Shown: positions 1 to 10,543, counted from the stretch's first letter. The stretch: DNA of 41,336 nucleotides from UBA1189 sp045612065 (GCA_045612065.1 JAZKYH010000029.1:1-41336), one strand, 5' to 3'. The notes: generated by a model not told the origin, from the letters alone. Translations and numbers: made by a program.

Positions 1-1
1 C

Positions 2-145
2 TATTTCTATGATGACTACTACAAAAGCTACAACGTTCCCGAGTTTATGATCGAGCCGGTTACGATTACTCCTCAAGAGTTTGCCCGTTATCTCGATGCT
101 GATGCTCAAGCAGTGACGTTTTGCAGTCAGACAAGCGAAAAATAA
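2..145 (+). CDS. C-terminal end of an unrecognised protein (5' partial)
   Basis: An open frame runs in from the left edge and ends at TAA 143-145, giving the last 47 residues of a protein. The tail is rich in Tyr and Asp near its start and ends TFCSQTSEK. I do not recognise a family from so short a piece. It precedes the promoter of the FAS1/SusCD unit, so it belongs to a separate upstream transcript. No clear hairpin terminator is visible between its stop and that promoter. Confidence 0.55.
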   Translation, partial: YFYDDYYKSYNVPEFMIEPVTITPQEFARYLDADAQAVTFCSQTSEK

Positions 146-206
146 GCGTTAAGTAATGCCGCAAAGGTTAAAATTTTTCTTAACGAGAAAAGAGATGCGA
201 ATAAAT

Positions 207-237
207 TTGCTTGTATAAAGAAAGATTTCTACCTTTG
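207..237 (+). promoter_or_regulatory. Bacteroidetes-type promoter for the FAS1/SusCD operon
   Basis: The -33 element TTG lies at 207-209 and the -7 element TACCTTTG at 230-237, with 20 nt between them. This matches the TTTG-N19/21-TAnnTTTG form used by the Bacteroidetes primary sigma factor. Transcription would begin near 244, giving a leader of about 35 nt before the ATG at 280. No further match is evident in the short gaps of the seven-gene unit. Confidence 0.8.
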
Positions 238-279
238 CCTTATTAATTAGGTTTAATATACATTAACTAATATCAAAAT

Positions 280-3162
280 ATGAACAAGAAACACGTTTCA
301 AAGGTGGGCAAGTACATAGGAATGGCTTGTCTGTTGTTTGCTTGTGCTACGTTTCAGTCCTGTCGTGACGAATACTTTTTCGATGACACAGAACCGACTT
401 TTGTAGGATCAAGCATTTACGACTATCTTTACGAACAAGGTGAGTTCAAGCATTTCTTGAGAGTGATTGAGGATCTCGATTACAAGGAAGTGTTGAGCAA
501 AACTGGTAGTAAAACCCTTTTTGTAGCCAATGACAAGGCTTTCGAACTTGGCATCAAGGAAAATTGGGGCTTCACCGATTATAGCCAGCTGACTTTGGCG
601 CACAAGCGAATTATCCTTTATGGAGCAATGCTCGACAATGCCTATCTGTTGGAAATGTTGTCGAAGATGCAGTCTACAGGAGCTAATGCAGAGCCTATTC
701 CTGGCCAATGTTTGCGCCGTGTGACATCTGCCTCTGTGACGGATACTGTGGGCTTGTTCGCTTCTAGGGATTTGCCAAAGAATAATAAGGATTGGGAGGC
801 TTTTGACTCTATCCGATTGGCTTTGGATGCTTCTCGTACGATGATGACGCACTTTATTCAAGATCAGTTGTATATGAAGAATATCAACGAACGAGATTTG
901 CAGTTGCTGGTTAGCGATGATGAAGCTCGTTTGTCTGATATCTATATTTATGACAAGAAGGTTATTAGAGAAAAAAGTGATGTCACTTGTAAGAATGGTT
1001 ATGTACACCAGTTGAACGGGCTTCTTATTCCTCCCTCAAATATGGCGGAGGAGTTGCGTGTAAATGGTGATATGGCTATGCTCGATACTGATTTGGCTCG
1101 TTTGGCTAATTCTGACTCTACAACTTTGATCTTTAGCCGTCTGTTGGATCGTTTCTCTGTGCCTAAGCCTATTGATGCCAATAGCGAATTTGCACAGAAC
1201 TTTAATCGTGTAAATGGCGGAAGCGAGAAGTTATACGAGAAGAAGTATTACACCGAAGGTAGTTTTACCTCATATACGGATGAAACTGGTGTTCACAATG
1301 CTTTGGGTACATTGCTTTTCGATCCAGGTTGGAATGCGTATAAAGCGGGTTCTACAGATAAGGAGCAGGATATGGCTGCTATCTTTGCACCATCAGATAA
1401 AGCAGTTGTAAGATATTTTAAAGAGCTTTCAGGAAAATCTCTGTTAGAGCGTTATGCTAAGGGTATCGATAATATAATTGTGGCTATAGATAGTATACCT
1501 ATTGATATTATTCAACCTTTGGTGAGAAATCACATGCAGATGTCTTTCAACTCTACCGTTCCTTCAAAATTCGAGTATATCGTAGACGATGCACGCGATC
1601 CGATGAACGTGAATGTTGGGGATATTAACAAAGTCATGTTGGCTAACAATGGAGTTGTTTACGTCATGGATACCGTGTATAGTCCTGCACGATATAATTC
1701 GGTAATCGCTCCTGTGATGTTGAATGATACAATGTCTATCTTTAACAAGGCCATTAAGGACTTGCAATATGATAAGTACTTGTTGTCTATGGGTAACAAG
1801 TTTGGTCTGGTTGTAACCTCTGATAACGGTTTGGTGTATTATAATCCCTATACGGAAATAAGGTATATGGATTATGAAAATAATGCATTGGTATACGTTG
1901 ATAAGGATGCTAAGGCGTATAAGCTGAACGGTAGTCTTGAAGGTGAAGGAACTCTTGTGGTGAAAGCACAGGAGGTACAGTATGACCGCAGCAAGTATGA
2001 TGCAGAGACCAATACATATGGAGAGCTGAAGGAGTTGAAGGATAAGTATGGTAATGTTGAGAACCTGTTTAAGGAGATTCTTGAATACAACATTGTGTTG
2101 GGTGATATGAACTCTGCAGATGAATTGGAGAAACTTTACGCAAAACGTAGAAAGTACTATATGTCTAAAGGCTATGGTACGGTTAAGGTGGAGCGTGATG
2201 CTGAAGGTAAAGTAAGCCATATCTCGGGTGGTAGAGAACTTCAGTATGATACTCTCGGCCAGTCGAAGGGTATTCCTGTTGTGCAAGCTCATTCTATGAC
2301 TAACGGACAGACGTTCCATTTGGATGGTTCTATGATACAGCCTCCTACGCAGACTGTCAGTGATGTGTTGTTTAATCCGGAATTCGCAGAATTTAGAAGC
2401 TTGTGCGAACCTTCACGTGCAGTTTTGGAATATTTCTTGGGTGCTGAGAATACAAATCAGAAGGAATGGAACAAGTACACTGTATTCTATGAGCAGATTG
2501 CTAAGCATAATCTTGTACGTATGTTCGATACATACCACTATACTGTATATGTGCCTTCGGAGGAAGCGTTACAACGTGCTTATGATCAGGGCATGCTTAC
2601 TTGGGACAGCTTGCTCGTAGAGATAGAAACATTTGAAAAAGAGAATCCGACCGCAAGCACCGAAGAGCTTGATGCGTTCAAGGATTCGATAAAGGCAGGT
2701 GCTGACCTTATTGCTAAGTTCGTTCGTTATCATTTCCAGGACAACTCAGTATATGTGGATAATGTGCCTCATGCGCTTGCTGTTGACAAGGGAGATGTCA
2801 ATGGTGATGGATTGCGCGACTACGAGTATAACTTAGAGGTGTCGTATGAGACTTCGGCTTTCAACGAAGAGAGAAACAAGTTCTGCTCTGTATTGGTGAA
2901 AACAGAAACTAATCCCGAAACTGGAGAAGAAACCCTCTCGATTCGTGGTGATTTGGATGATAGTAATCCTGACGCTAATGTATGTTATGTGGTCAAGGAA
3001 AACGAAAATCGCTTGTATAATGTAATGACACGTGAAATTCAATATAGTGGCGGAAGTGTGAAAACGTCATCATATGCTGTAGTTCACAAAATAAACAACT
3101 TCTTGGTTTATGGTGGCATAGGTGGCATATATGATGCTGAAGAGGGTAAATTCATAAGATAA
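280..3162 (+). CDS. Large multi-FAS1 (fasciclin) surface lipoprotein
   Basis: A 960-residue lipoprotein. Its signal peptide ends in lipobox FQSC, so Cys28 would be lipidated. The following RDEYFFDD is acidic, like the Bacteroidetes signal that sends lipoproteins to the cell surface. FAS1-like units are visible at about 44-250, 285-470 and 478-690, with a fourth, more diverged one at about 698-945. Each has the paired features TLFVANDKAF or TVYVPSEEAL early and a VHQLNG or VYVMDTVYSP strand late. Residues 839-847 (DVNGDGLRD) form an EF-hand-like calcium loop inside the last unit. It is first in the operon and 12 nt before a SusC gene, which suggests a surface accessory of that transporter. FAS1 domains usually mediate protein or glycan adhesion; the ligand here is unknown. 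Confidence 0.85.
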   Translation: MNKKHVSKVGKYIGMACLLFACATFQSCRDEYFFDDTEPTFVGSSIYDYLYEQGEFKHFLRVIEDLDYKEVLSKTGSKTLFVANDKAFELGIKENWGFTDYSQLTLAHKRIILYGAMLDNAYLLEMLSKMQSTGANAEPIPGQCLRRVTSASVTDTVGLFASRDLPKNNKDWEAFDSIRLALDASRTMMTHFIQDQLYMKNINERDLQLLVSDDEARLSDIYIYDKKVIREKSDVTCKNGYVHQLNGLLIPPSNMAEELRVNGDMAMLDTDLARLANSDSTTLIFSRLLDRFSVPKPIDANSEFAQNFNRVNGGSEKLYEKKYYTEGSFTSYTDETGVHNALGTLLFDPGWNAYKAGSTDKEQDMAAIFAPSDKAVVRYFKELSGKSLLERYAKGIDNIIVAIDSIPIDIIQPLVRNHMQMSFNSTVPSKFEYIVDDARDPMNVNVGDINKVMLANNGVVYVMDTVYSPARYNSVIAPVMLNDTMSIFNKAIKDLQYDKYLLSMGNKFGLVVTSDNGLVYYNPYTEIRYMDYENNALVYVDKDAKAYKLNGSLEGEGTLVVKAQEVQYDRSKYDAETNTYGELKELKDKYGNVENLFKEILEYNIVLGDMNSADELEKLYAKRRKYYMSKGYGTVKVERDAEGKVSHISGGRELQYDTLGQSKGIPVVQAHSMTNGQTFHLDGSMIQPPTQTVSDVLFNPEFAEFRSLCEPSRAVLEYFLGAENTNQKEWNKYTVFYEQIAKHNLVRMFDTYHYTVYVPSEEALQRAYDQGMLTWDSLLVEIETFEKENPTASTEELDAFKDSIKAGADLIAKFVRYHFQDNSVYVDNVPHALAVDKGDVNGDGLRDYEYNLEVSYETSAFNEERNKFCSVLVKTETNPETGEETLSIRGDLDDSNPDANVCYVVKENENRLYNVMTREIQYSGGSVKTSSYAVVHKINNFLVYGGIGGIYDAEEGKFIR

Positions 3163-3174
3163 ATATAAAATATT

Positions 3175-6100
3175 ATGAAAGCATATAAATATTTTCTACT
3201 GACAGTCTTCTGTTTCATTGCATCTGCAGCAACGCTCAGTGCTCAGCAGCGTATCTCGGGTCAAGTGAGCGATGCTATGGGACCGTTGATGATGGTTAAC
3301 GTGGTTGAGGTGGATAAGGACGGCCGTTTCATTAACCATGCTACAACTGACTTTGATGGTAACTTCACTATGATTGTGAAGAACAACAAGAACAAGTTGA
3401 AGATTACTTATGTAGGTTTTCAGGACGAAGTTTTGGAAATTGGTGATCGTACAGTCTTCAACGTAGTGATGAAAGACGAGAACTTGATTGAGGAGGTTGT
3501 AATTCAGGCCAAACCTCGAACGAACTCGGGTGGTCTTAACATCTTGGAACGTGAGGTCTCTGTGGCCAAGCAAACATTTAAGATGAGCGAAATGGAGGGT
3601 CTCTCGTTTGCTTCAGTGGATGAAGCGCTCCAAGGACAGATTGCCGGTCTTGACATTGTGTTCAACTCGGGTGACCTTGGTTCTGGTACACAGATGCGTT
3701 TGCGTGGTACTTCTACTATCAATGGTAATCAGGAACCTTTGATTGTTGTGAACGACAATATCTTCGAAATGCCCGATGGAGAGGAGTTTGATTTCTCTAC
3801 TGCCAACGAAGAAAAGTTCGCTCAGTTGTTGACCGTTAACCCCGAGGATATCGAGAGCATCGAGGTTCTTAAGGATGCTTCTGCTTCAGCAATTTGGGGT
3901 TCGCGTGGTTCGAACGGTGTTATTATGATTAAGACCAAGCGTGGTTCGCGCGGTAAGACCAAGGTGACCTATTCTTATCGTTACTCTAATGCTTGGATTC
4001 CGAAGGGTCTTAATTTGCTCAGCGGACCTGACTACACCATGTTGCTTAAGGAGGAACACTTCAATCCTACCCAGAGTAGCGATGCTTCTGATGCTCCAGA
4101 GTTGGCTTACAAGCAAGATTTCTCTGAATATGAGAACTATAATAACGATACTGATTGGGTGAAGTATGTGTCAAAACATGGTCATACTCACGATCACAAT
4201 ATTTCACTTACTGGTGGTGGCGAAAAGGCTACATTCCGTATCTCTGGAGGTTATTATACCCAGAATGGACAGATTATCAAACAGAATTTGGACCGTTTTA
4301 CCACTCGTATGGCCTTGGACTATTTCGTGTCTGACCGTATCAAGGTGTCTTCAGACTTCTCGTTGACTTATACGAATAATGATCAAAACTACGAAGGGCT
4401 TTTGGCTACAGCACAGATTATTATGCCCAATATGAGTGTTTTCTCAGAATATCGTGATGCCAACGGAAATAGAGTTATTACTGATGACTATTATTTGATG
4501 CGTCAAGATGCGTGGAGTAAGTTTGATGGGAACCAAAAGAATCTTACGAATCCTGTGGCTATGGGTAATCTGGCTTGGAAAAATGAGAAGAGCTATCGTA
4601 TTTCGCCCCAGATTTCGTTGGACTATAAGTTGCTCGGTCTTGAGCGCGATGAGCACCAGTTGAATTACTATGGTATGGTGTACATGGATGCAAGTACTTT
4701 GTCTAATTCATCTTATCTTCCTGGTAGTTTGAGCAATAAGGGATTCTCTGATAAGAGCTATAATGCTACTTGGATTAATGATAATAAGTCTTTGTCATTC
4801 AATACACGTCATCGCTTGAACTATACTCCGCGATTCAACAACGAAAACCACATGCTTACCATGATGGGACAATTTGAAATGAACGTGGGTAATGGTAACA
4901 GCCAGATGTCTAAGTCGTATGGTGTCCCTACAGGTATTACCAGTACGACTGCAGGAACTTTCTTGGATGATTGTAATACCAGTACTTGGCAGTGGCGTTC
5001 AGTAGGTATGGTTTTCTCTGCTGTGTATTCATACATGGAAGGTCGCTATAGTGCTACCGCAACACTTCGTCGAGATGGAAGTACGAAGTTCGGTTCAAAG
5101 AACCGTTGGGGTAACTTCCCTGGTTTGTCGCTCCGTTGGAACATCATTGACGAGCCTTGGATGGAATGGTCCAAGGATAAGATTAAGTTGAGCATGCTCT
5201 CTTTCCGTCCAGGTTGGGGTATGACTGGTCAGCAGCCTGGTAGCGAATATTTGTTCTATACAAAGTATAACAGTACAGGTACATACTTGGGTGCTACAAC
5301 TATTTCGCAGGAGGGTCTTATGTTGAACGACCTTAAGTGGGCGAAGAAGATGGAGTACAACCTTGGTGCTGACTTTGGTTTCTTCAACGATAAGTTGACT
5401 GGTGGATTCAACTACTATGATAATACTACATCAGACCAGTTGATGTCTAATTATGCAATTCCCTCATCAAACGGTTATTCAACTTTGGCATATAAGAATA
5501 CAGGTGCCGTGCGTAACTATGGTTGGGAATTGAATGTTAGTGGTAATAAATTTATAGAAATCGGTAAATTCTCAATTACCGCGTATGCCAACGTGTCTCA
5601 GAACTTCAATACTATTTTGGAGATGGAAGAGAGTGTGTTGAACAATGCGAATGAAGACTTTAATTACCAGAATGGCACTTACCTTTCACGTATACAGATT
5701 GGTAATCCTCTCGGTTCAGTTTATGGATTTAGATGCAAGAAGGATGAGAATGGAATTCCGAGTGTATACCATTACAACTACAATACCAACTGGAGTAAAG
5801 ACCAGTGGGCCGATGCGAAAGCGAAGGCTGCCGCAGATGGGTATGAATTGCACGACTTGTATCCTGTAGCATGTGATGACCAGGGTAACACGTTGTATGG
5901 AAGCGATGGTAAGCCTTTGCGTATGGTATACAACTATAAGGATGGTAAAATCGAGTACCCATTCCGTGGTGGTGATGCCATTTATGAGGACATCAATAAG
6001 GATGGTAACATCAATGAATTGGATATTGTATACCTTGGTAACTCTAACCCCAAGATGCAGGGTGGTTTCGGTGTGAAGTTCCAGTATAAGCGAATCACAT

Positions 6101-6546
6101 TGAACACTCAGTTTACCTATCGTTATGGTGTGGACGTAATCAACACTGCGCGTATGAATGTGGAGAACATGTACACCAACAATAACCAGAGTTATGCCGT
6201 GAACTGGCGTTGGAGAAAAGAGGGTGATGGCTTGGAGGTTCCATGTTTGCCTCGTGCCTTGTACAACACAGGTTTCAACTGGCTGGGTAGTGACCGATAC
6301 ATCGAGGATGCTTCGTATCTCCGTATGTCATACTTGCAGCTCTCGTATTCTGTTGACCCCACTATCCTGAAGAAATATGGTCTCAACCAGTTGTCTTTGT
6401 CAGGTTCGGCTAATAACCTCTTTATCCTGTCAAAGTATACCGGTCTTGATCCCGAAATCGGTTCTGATGGTTGGGGACGTGCATTTGACAATTCGAAGAC
6501 ACCGCGTTCGCGTTCATTCACATTGTCGTTGACTTTAGGATTCTAA
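3175..6546 (+). CDS. SusC/RagA-family TonB-linked outer-membrane transporter (first pair)
   Basis: A 1123-residue outer-membrane transporter. It has a cleavable signal peptide (about 1-23, ending LSA before QQ), a carboxypeptidase-regulatory-like beta domain at about 26-100, a TonB-box-like segment IEEVVIQA near 105-112, a plug domain to about 260, and a long beta-barrel ending in Phe (LSLTLGF). Family signatures are visible: MRLRGTSTING, DIESIEVLKDASASAIWGSR and NGVIMIKTKRG in the plug, and the acidic Ca-loop-like EDINKDGNINELD late in the barrel. There is no N-terminal STN domain, so it should not signal through an anti-sigma factor. A SusD gene follows 21 nt downstream, and the two should form a bin-and-lid import complex. 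Substrate cannot be read from the sequence. Confidence 0.93.
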   Translation: MKAYKYFLLTVFCFIASAATLSAQQRISGQVSDAMGPLMMVNVVEVDKDGRFINHATTDFDGNFTMIVKNNKNKLKITYVGFQDEVLEIGDRTVFNVVMKDENLIEEVVIQAKPRTNSGGLNILEREVSVAKQTFKMSEMEGLSFASVDEALQGQIAGLDIVFNSGDLGSGTQMRLRGTSTINGNQEPLIVVNDNIFEMPDGEEFDFSTANEEKFAQLLTVNPEDIESIEVLKDASASAIWGSRGSNGVIMIKTKRGSRGKTKVTYSYRYSNAWIPKGLNLLSGPDYTMLLKEEHFNPTQSSDASDAPELAYKQDFSEYENYNNDTDWVKYVSKHGHTHDHNISLTGGGEKATFRISGGYYTQNGQIIKQNLDRFTTRMALDYFVSDRIKVSSDFSLTYTNNDQNYEGLLATAQIIMPNMSVFSEYRDANGNRVITDDYYLMRQDAWSKFDGNQKNLTNPVAMGNLAWKNEKSYRISPQISLDYKLLGLERDEHQLNYYGMVYMDASTLSNSSYLPGSLSNKGFSDKSYNATWINDNKSLSFNTRHRLNYTPRFNNENHMLTMMGQFEMNVGNGNSQMSKSYGVPTGITSTTAGTFLDDCNTSTWQWRSVGMVFSAVYSYMEGRYSATATLRRDGSTKFGSKNRWGNFPGLSLRWNIIDEPWMEWSKDKIKLSMLSFRPGWGMTGQQPGSEYLFYTKYNSTGTYLGATTISQEGLMLNDLKWAKKMEYNLGADFGFFNDKLTGGFNYYDNTTSDQLMSNYAIPSSNGYSTLAYKNTGAVRNYGWELNVSGNKFIEIGKFSITAYANVSQNFNTILEMEESVLNNANEDFNYQNGTYLSRIQIGNPLGSVYGFRCKKDENGIPSVYHYNYNTNWSKDQWADAKAKAAADGYELHDLYPVACDDQGNTLYGSDGKPLRMVYNYKDGKIEYPFRGGDAIYEDINKDGNINELDIVYLGNSNPKMQGGFGVKFQYKRITLNTQFTYRYGVDVINTARMNVENMYTNNNQSYAVNWRWRKEGDGLEVPCLPRALYNTGFNWLGSDRYIEDASYLRMSYLQLSYSVDPTILKKYGLNQLSLSGSANNLFILSKYTGLDPEIGSDGWGRAFDNSKTPRSRSFTLSLTLGF

Positions 6547-6567
6547 TCACGTAAATAATATAAAGCT

Positions 6568-8487
6568 ATGAATAACGATAAAAGAATAATCACCCGTATT
6601 GCTCGTGCCACCAAGGCTCTGTTCTTGATTTCTATGGTGGCTATGACTTGCGCGTGCAATGATTTTCTTACCATTACGCCTACTGACAAAATTGTGTTAG
6701 AGGACTTTTGGAAAAGTAAGGAGGATGTTGAAAGTGTTGTAGCTGAGAGCTACCGTCTGATGACACAGAAAGATTTCACCTATCGTTTGTTGGTATGGGG
6801 TGAGATGCGTGGTGACAATGTGATTGAAGGTAATAGTGTTCCTACGGATGTGAAGAACATATTGGAGGCCAACTTGTTGCCATCCAATTCGTATGCGACA
6901 TGGAATATATTCTATCAGATTATCAACAACTGCAATATTGTATTGAAGTACGCTCCGGGTGTATTGGATGAGGATCCCGATTTTACTCAGGGTGATTTGG
7001 ATGTGGTACGTGGAGAGATGTTAGCTATACGTGCTCTTTGCCATTTCTATTTGGTTCGTACATTCCGCGATGTTCCTTTGCTCACTGAGGCTATGGTAGA
7101 TAACAGCCAGAATCTGTATCAGGCTCAGGTTAAACCCCTTGAGGCTTTGGAGCAGTGTTTGAAAGATTTGTATGAGGCTGAGAGCTTGGTGCTTACTTCT
7201 GGTAACTATCCTATACTTTCTGGTAGTTATAGAGAAGACCAAAATAATAAAGGTCGTATGACCAAGGATGCTGTGCGTACAATGATTGCTGATGTTTTGT
7301 TATGGAAGGCTGCTTTTACCACATACAATGATGGTAATGGTGATGGTGCAGCTGCGGCTCAGGCGTGTTATGATGAGTGTATCAAGTATTGCGATTTGGT
7401 AATCAATACTCGTATGGACTATATTCAATCCAAGTTTAAAGAAGATAAGTTTAAGATGCCTAACGTTAGACTTAATGACTCACTTCCCTTGGTTTATCCT
7501 TTAGCGAGTAGTTATGAAGTTATCGGAAGTACGGTTAGCCGATTCCCTCATGCTCCTTACGAGTATATGTTTGCTAATAATTGCAATCATTTTTATGAGA
7601 GTATTCTTGAGATACAGCATGATCGTATGGATTCAAAGTTAGGTAATTTTGAAGTTCCCTATTTCTATGGTTGTGCTACAGACGATGCAAGAAAAAACTT
7701 TACACCTGGTGTGTTGTCTGCCCCCTCTTATCTGGCTCAGATAAAGAACGGACTTTATAAAAGAACTGATTTCCGTCGTGTCAATAATGTCTATGCACAA
7801 AGTTCTGATGGAAAAGAGATTGATAAGTTCGGAATCATCAAATATGGACATTCTGGTGCGGAAGAAAGCCGTGCAGACATGAAGGAGGCTGATAAGTATA
7901 CTTTCGGTAAAATGTCGTATGAATTCAATATGACTATTAATGATAAAGATCGGGGACGTTTCTTCTGTTTGTATTATGTAAACTGGATTGTTTATCGTAT
8001 CTCTGATGTAATGTTGATGAAGGCCGAGGCTTTGACTTTGCGTAACGGAAAGGCTGATTTGGATGACGCCTTTAACTTGGTTGCTACCATATATAATCGC
8101 TCTCAGACCTTCTTCTATGATGAAGATGGATTTATGGATGGTGTGGGAGAACCTGGTGTAGACGCACTCAGCAAACCAAACGGCGCTGATAATATGTTGC
8201 TTCTCGTATTGGAGGAACGTCAACGTGAATTAGCTTTTGAGGGTAAGCGTTGGTTTGACCTCGTGCGTTATGCCTTGTATACAAGCAAGGATGGTTCAAC
8301 AAGCGAGTTGTTTGCAAAAACAAAGATGTTGGATCATAAATATACCTCAAACAAGGAACAGTATGCTGCCAAGATGGGTACGATTAACAGCCTCTTCTAT
8401 CCGATAGCAGAGCGTGAAATGAATACCAATTCTTTGTTGAAGCAGAATGAAGCATACAAGACAGAGAACAAGTATGAAAAGAACTAA
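6568..8487 (+). CDS. SusD/RagB-family surface lipoprotein (first pair)
   Basis: A 639-residue SusD-like substrate-binding lid. The signal peptide carries lipobox TCAC (Cys30), followed by NDFLTITPTD, the usual SusD start. The helical TPR-like core shows the motifs VRGEMLAIRALCHFYLVRTF and, near the C terminus, EERQRELAFEGKRWFDLVRY, both hallmarks of the family. Length is at the upper end of the typical range. It lies directly after its SusC partner and before a FAS1 lipoprotein, so it belongs to the same transcript. There is no carbohydrate-active enzyme nearby that would name the ligand. Confidence 0.93.
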   Translation: MNNDKRIITRIARATKALFLISMVAMTCACNDFLTITPTDKIVLEDFWKSKEDVESVVAESYRLMTQKDFTYRLLVWGEMRGDNVIEGNSVPTDVKNILEANLLPSNSYATWNIFYQIINNCNIVLKYAPGVLDEDPDFTQGDLDVVRGEMLAIRALCHFYLVRTFRDVPLLTEAMVDNSQNLYQAQVKPLEALEQCLKDLYEAESLVLTSGNYPILSGSYREDQNNKGRMTKDAVRTMIADVLLWKAAFTTYNDGNGDGAAAAQACYDECIKYCDLVINTRMDYIQSKFKEDKFKMPNVRLNDSLPLVYPLASSYEVIGSTVSRFPHAPYEYMFANNCNHFYESILEIQHDRMDSKLGNFEVPYFYGCATDDARKNFTPGVLSAPSYLAQIKNGLYKRTDFRRVNNVYAQSSDGKEIDKFGIIKYGHSGAEESRADMKEADKYTFGKMSYEFNMTINDKDRGRFFCLYYVNWIVYRISDVMLMKAEALTLRNGKADLDDAFNLVATIYNRSQTFFYDEDGFMDGVGEPGVDALSKPNGADNMLLLVLEERQRELAFEGKRWFDLVRYALYTSKDGSTSELFAKTKMLDHKYTSNKEQYAAKMGTINSLFYPIAEREMNTNSLLKQNEAYKTENKYEKN

Positions 8488-8506
8488 TCATTAATTGAAG
8501 TTGATT

Positions 8507-10543
8507 ATGCAAACTAAATATCTTAAGACTGCGGCTTTAAGTTTGGCCGCTATGATGGCACTAAACAGCTGTCAGGAGCAGATTGACGAGGGAGCTCGCT
8601 TCACCTTCGTAGGAAATACGATTGCGACCTATCTTCAGAGCGAGCCAGAGTGTAGTCACTTTGTGGAGATACTTACTCGTGGTGAGTGTATTGGTCTGAT
8701 GAAGGCGTATGGTCAGTATACTTGTTTTGCGCCTAACAATGCTGCAATAGAACGATTCCTCATTGAGCAGGACTCTATCTATTGGGCATCTGTTGAGAAG
8801 CACGAAAGCAATCCTGATATGTATAAAATCGTAGAGACCGGCATTCACTCGCCAAGATTGGAGGATCTTACGGATGAGAAATGTGGTGAGATAGCACGTA
8901 ACCACATCCTTCCTAAGATGTACTACGGTACTGATTTTACAGGAAATAGTATCGCAGATGCTAATATGAATGAACGTGACCTTACGCTCAATATTACAGA
9001 GGACGGAGAATGGTTGATTAATAGTGAGGCAAAGGTTAAGTGGGAAGAGGAAACCGAGAATGGTGTTGTACACATTCTTGAAGGTGTTGTGAATCCTTCG
9101 TCTTTGGATGTTCCAACTTTGTTGAACGATTATAGTTATTTCAGCTTGTTTATGGAGGCCTTGAACAAGACGGGATATGCTAACGCATTGACTAAGACTA
9201 TGGATGGCTCTTACACTGAGGGTGATAAGATTGTGCAGAGTATTCGTGATAAGGAAATGGCTCCCTATCCTGCAAACAGACGTTATGGTTTTACTATTTT
9301 CTTGGAATCTAACGAGGTGTTTGCGAAAGCTGGTGTGACGGATTTCAATTCATTGGTGGATATGTGTCGTAGAGAGTATCCTGAGACTATGGACGTTTGG
9401 TCTGGCGATGGAAATGAGATGGCCAAAGTTGACCATAGCGCTCCTTTGACCGACTGGCGTAATCCTGTGAATCAGTTCGTTGGATACCACATCCTTGATC
9501 GTAAGGTGGCTTACGAGAATTTGGTGTGTTATAAGATAAGTGTAGAGGGATTTGACTCTGAGAAGGATATTCTCAGCACTTCGGATCGTACGGAATACTA
9601 TATTACGATGAATAATCGTATTTTGAAGGTAACTATGCCTCGTGCTGAATTGAAGGAGGAAATCTACTTGAACTATGCCCCTAATGACAACGGACAGAAC
9701 ATCAGAGTGTATTCTCCCAATGACTTTAAGAGATTGAATGCCGAGTTACATGGTGAGTATAATCCTGAGGCTCTGAATGGTGCCCTCAATGTTATTGGCG
9801 ATGTCCTTCTCTACAAAGAGGAATTGATGAAGAGCTACGTTCTTAAATGTATTATGCGATTCGACTCTTCTTCTCTATTCTCAGAATTGACAAATAACCG
9901 TATCCGTTGGAAAAAGGCAAGTAACTTAACGGGCGACGGTAGTGTGTTCATCCCTCACTATTATTGTGACCGCGTGAAAGTATATGCAGATGATACTCGT
10001 CTGTATTATTTGGCACCTCACACAGTATGGCACAACTATCAAGGTGATGAGATGATGGCACTTGGCCTGTTTGACTTTGCTTATCGTTTACCGCCTGTTC
10101 CAGAAGGAACCTACGAGATTCGCATGGGATATTCTGCATCTCAGTGGCGACATGTTGTGCAGGTGTATTTGGATAATGAGGTGTCTGGATTGCCTATTGA
10201 TCTTCGTATTCTTGCTGATAATCCCAAGATTGGTTCAATTGAGGATAAGAAGACTGACGACAATGGAGTGACAAATGATAAGGACATGAAGAACCGCGGC
10301 TATTTGAAGGGTCCGACCTCTTTCCGTGATGATACAGAAACAGGTGTGGCTCGTGATAATGCGACAAACCTTCGTGTAGTTATTGCTACTAAGCATCTGT
10401 CTGCAGGTTCGCATTGGTTGCGTTTCAAGAATGTGAACGAAACCGATAATGGTACGGCACAGTTTATGCATGATTACTTTGAGATAGTCCCCATGGATTA
10501 TTTGAAGGATGAAAGCATATCGTTAAAGGAAAGACGTGAATAA
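8507..10543 (+). CDS. FAS1-domain surface lipoprotein with C-terminal beta-sandwich
   Basis: A 678-residue protein from the ATG at 8507. An in-frame TTG at 8495 would add four residues, but the ATG gives a cleaner lipoprotein signal with lipobox LNSC (Cys22) and following acidic QEQIDEG. FAS1-like units lie at about 35-200 (TCFAPNNAAIERFL early, VVHILEGVVNP late) and 205-430 (GFTIFLESNEVF, FVGYHILDRKV). The region from about 440 to the end is different: it contains PPVPEGTYEIRMGYS, a VYLDNEVSGLPIDLR segment and AGSHWLRFKNVNE, the look of a galactose-binding or CBM-like jelly roll. That last assignment is inference. It sits 19 nt after susD and 26 nt before another FAS1 gene. Confidence 0.83.
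   Translation: MQTKYLKTAALSLAAMMALNSCQEQIDEGARFTFVGNTIATYLQSEPECSHFVEILTRGECIGLMKAYGQYTCFAPNNAAIERFLIEQDSIYWASVEKHESNPDMYKIVETGIHSPRLEDLTDEKCGEIARNHILPKMYYGTDFTGNSIADANMNERDLTLNITEDGEWLINSEAKVKWEEETENGVVHILEGVVNPSSLDVPTLLNDYSYFSLFMEALNKTGYANALTKTMDGSYTEGDKIVQSIRDKEMAPYPANRRYGFTIFLESNEVFAKAGVTDFNSLVDMCRREYPETMDVWSGDGNEMAKVDHSAPLTDWRNPVNQFVGYHILDRKVAYENLVCYKISVEGFDSEKDILSTSDRTEYYITMNNRILKVTMPRAELKEEIYLNYAPNDNGQNIRVYSPNDFKRLNAELHGEYNPEALNGALNVIGDVLLYKEELMKSYVLKCIMRFDSSSLFSELTNNRIRWKKASNLTGDGSVFIPHYYCDRVKVYADDTRLYYLAPHTVWHNYQGDEMMALGLFDFAYRLPPVPEGTYEIRMGYSASQWRHVVQVYLDNEVSGLPIDLRILADNPKIGSIEDKKTDDNGVTNDKDMKNRGYLKGPTSFRDDTETGVARDNATNLRVVIATKHLSAGSHWLRFKNVNETDNGTAQFMHDYFEIVPMDYLKDESISLKERRE

Noticed and set aside
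1564..2319. Long antisense open frame inside the first FAS1 gene, and others like it elsewhere
   Set aside because: They lie opposite well-supported genes, have hydrophobic or skewed composition typical of antisense frames, and lack promoters.
8495..8509. TTG start for the second FAS1 lipoprotein
   Set aside because: The ATG at 8507 gives a normal lipoprotein signal peptide and TTG starts are rare in this group; the same reasoning was used at 17467, 21889, 29890 and 40494.
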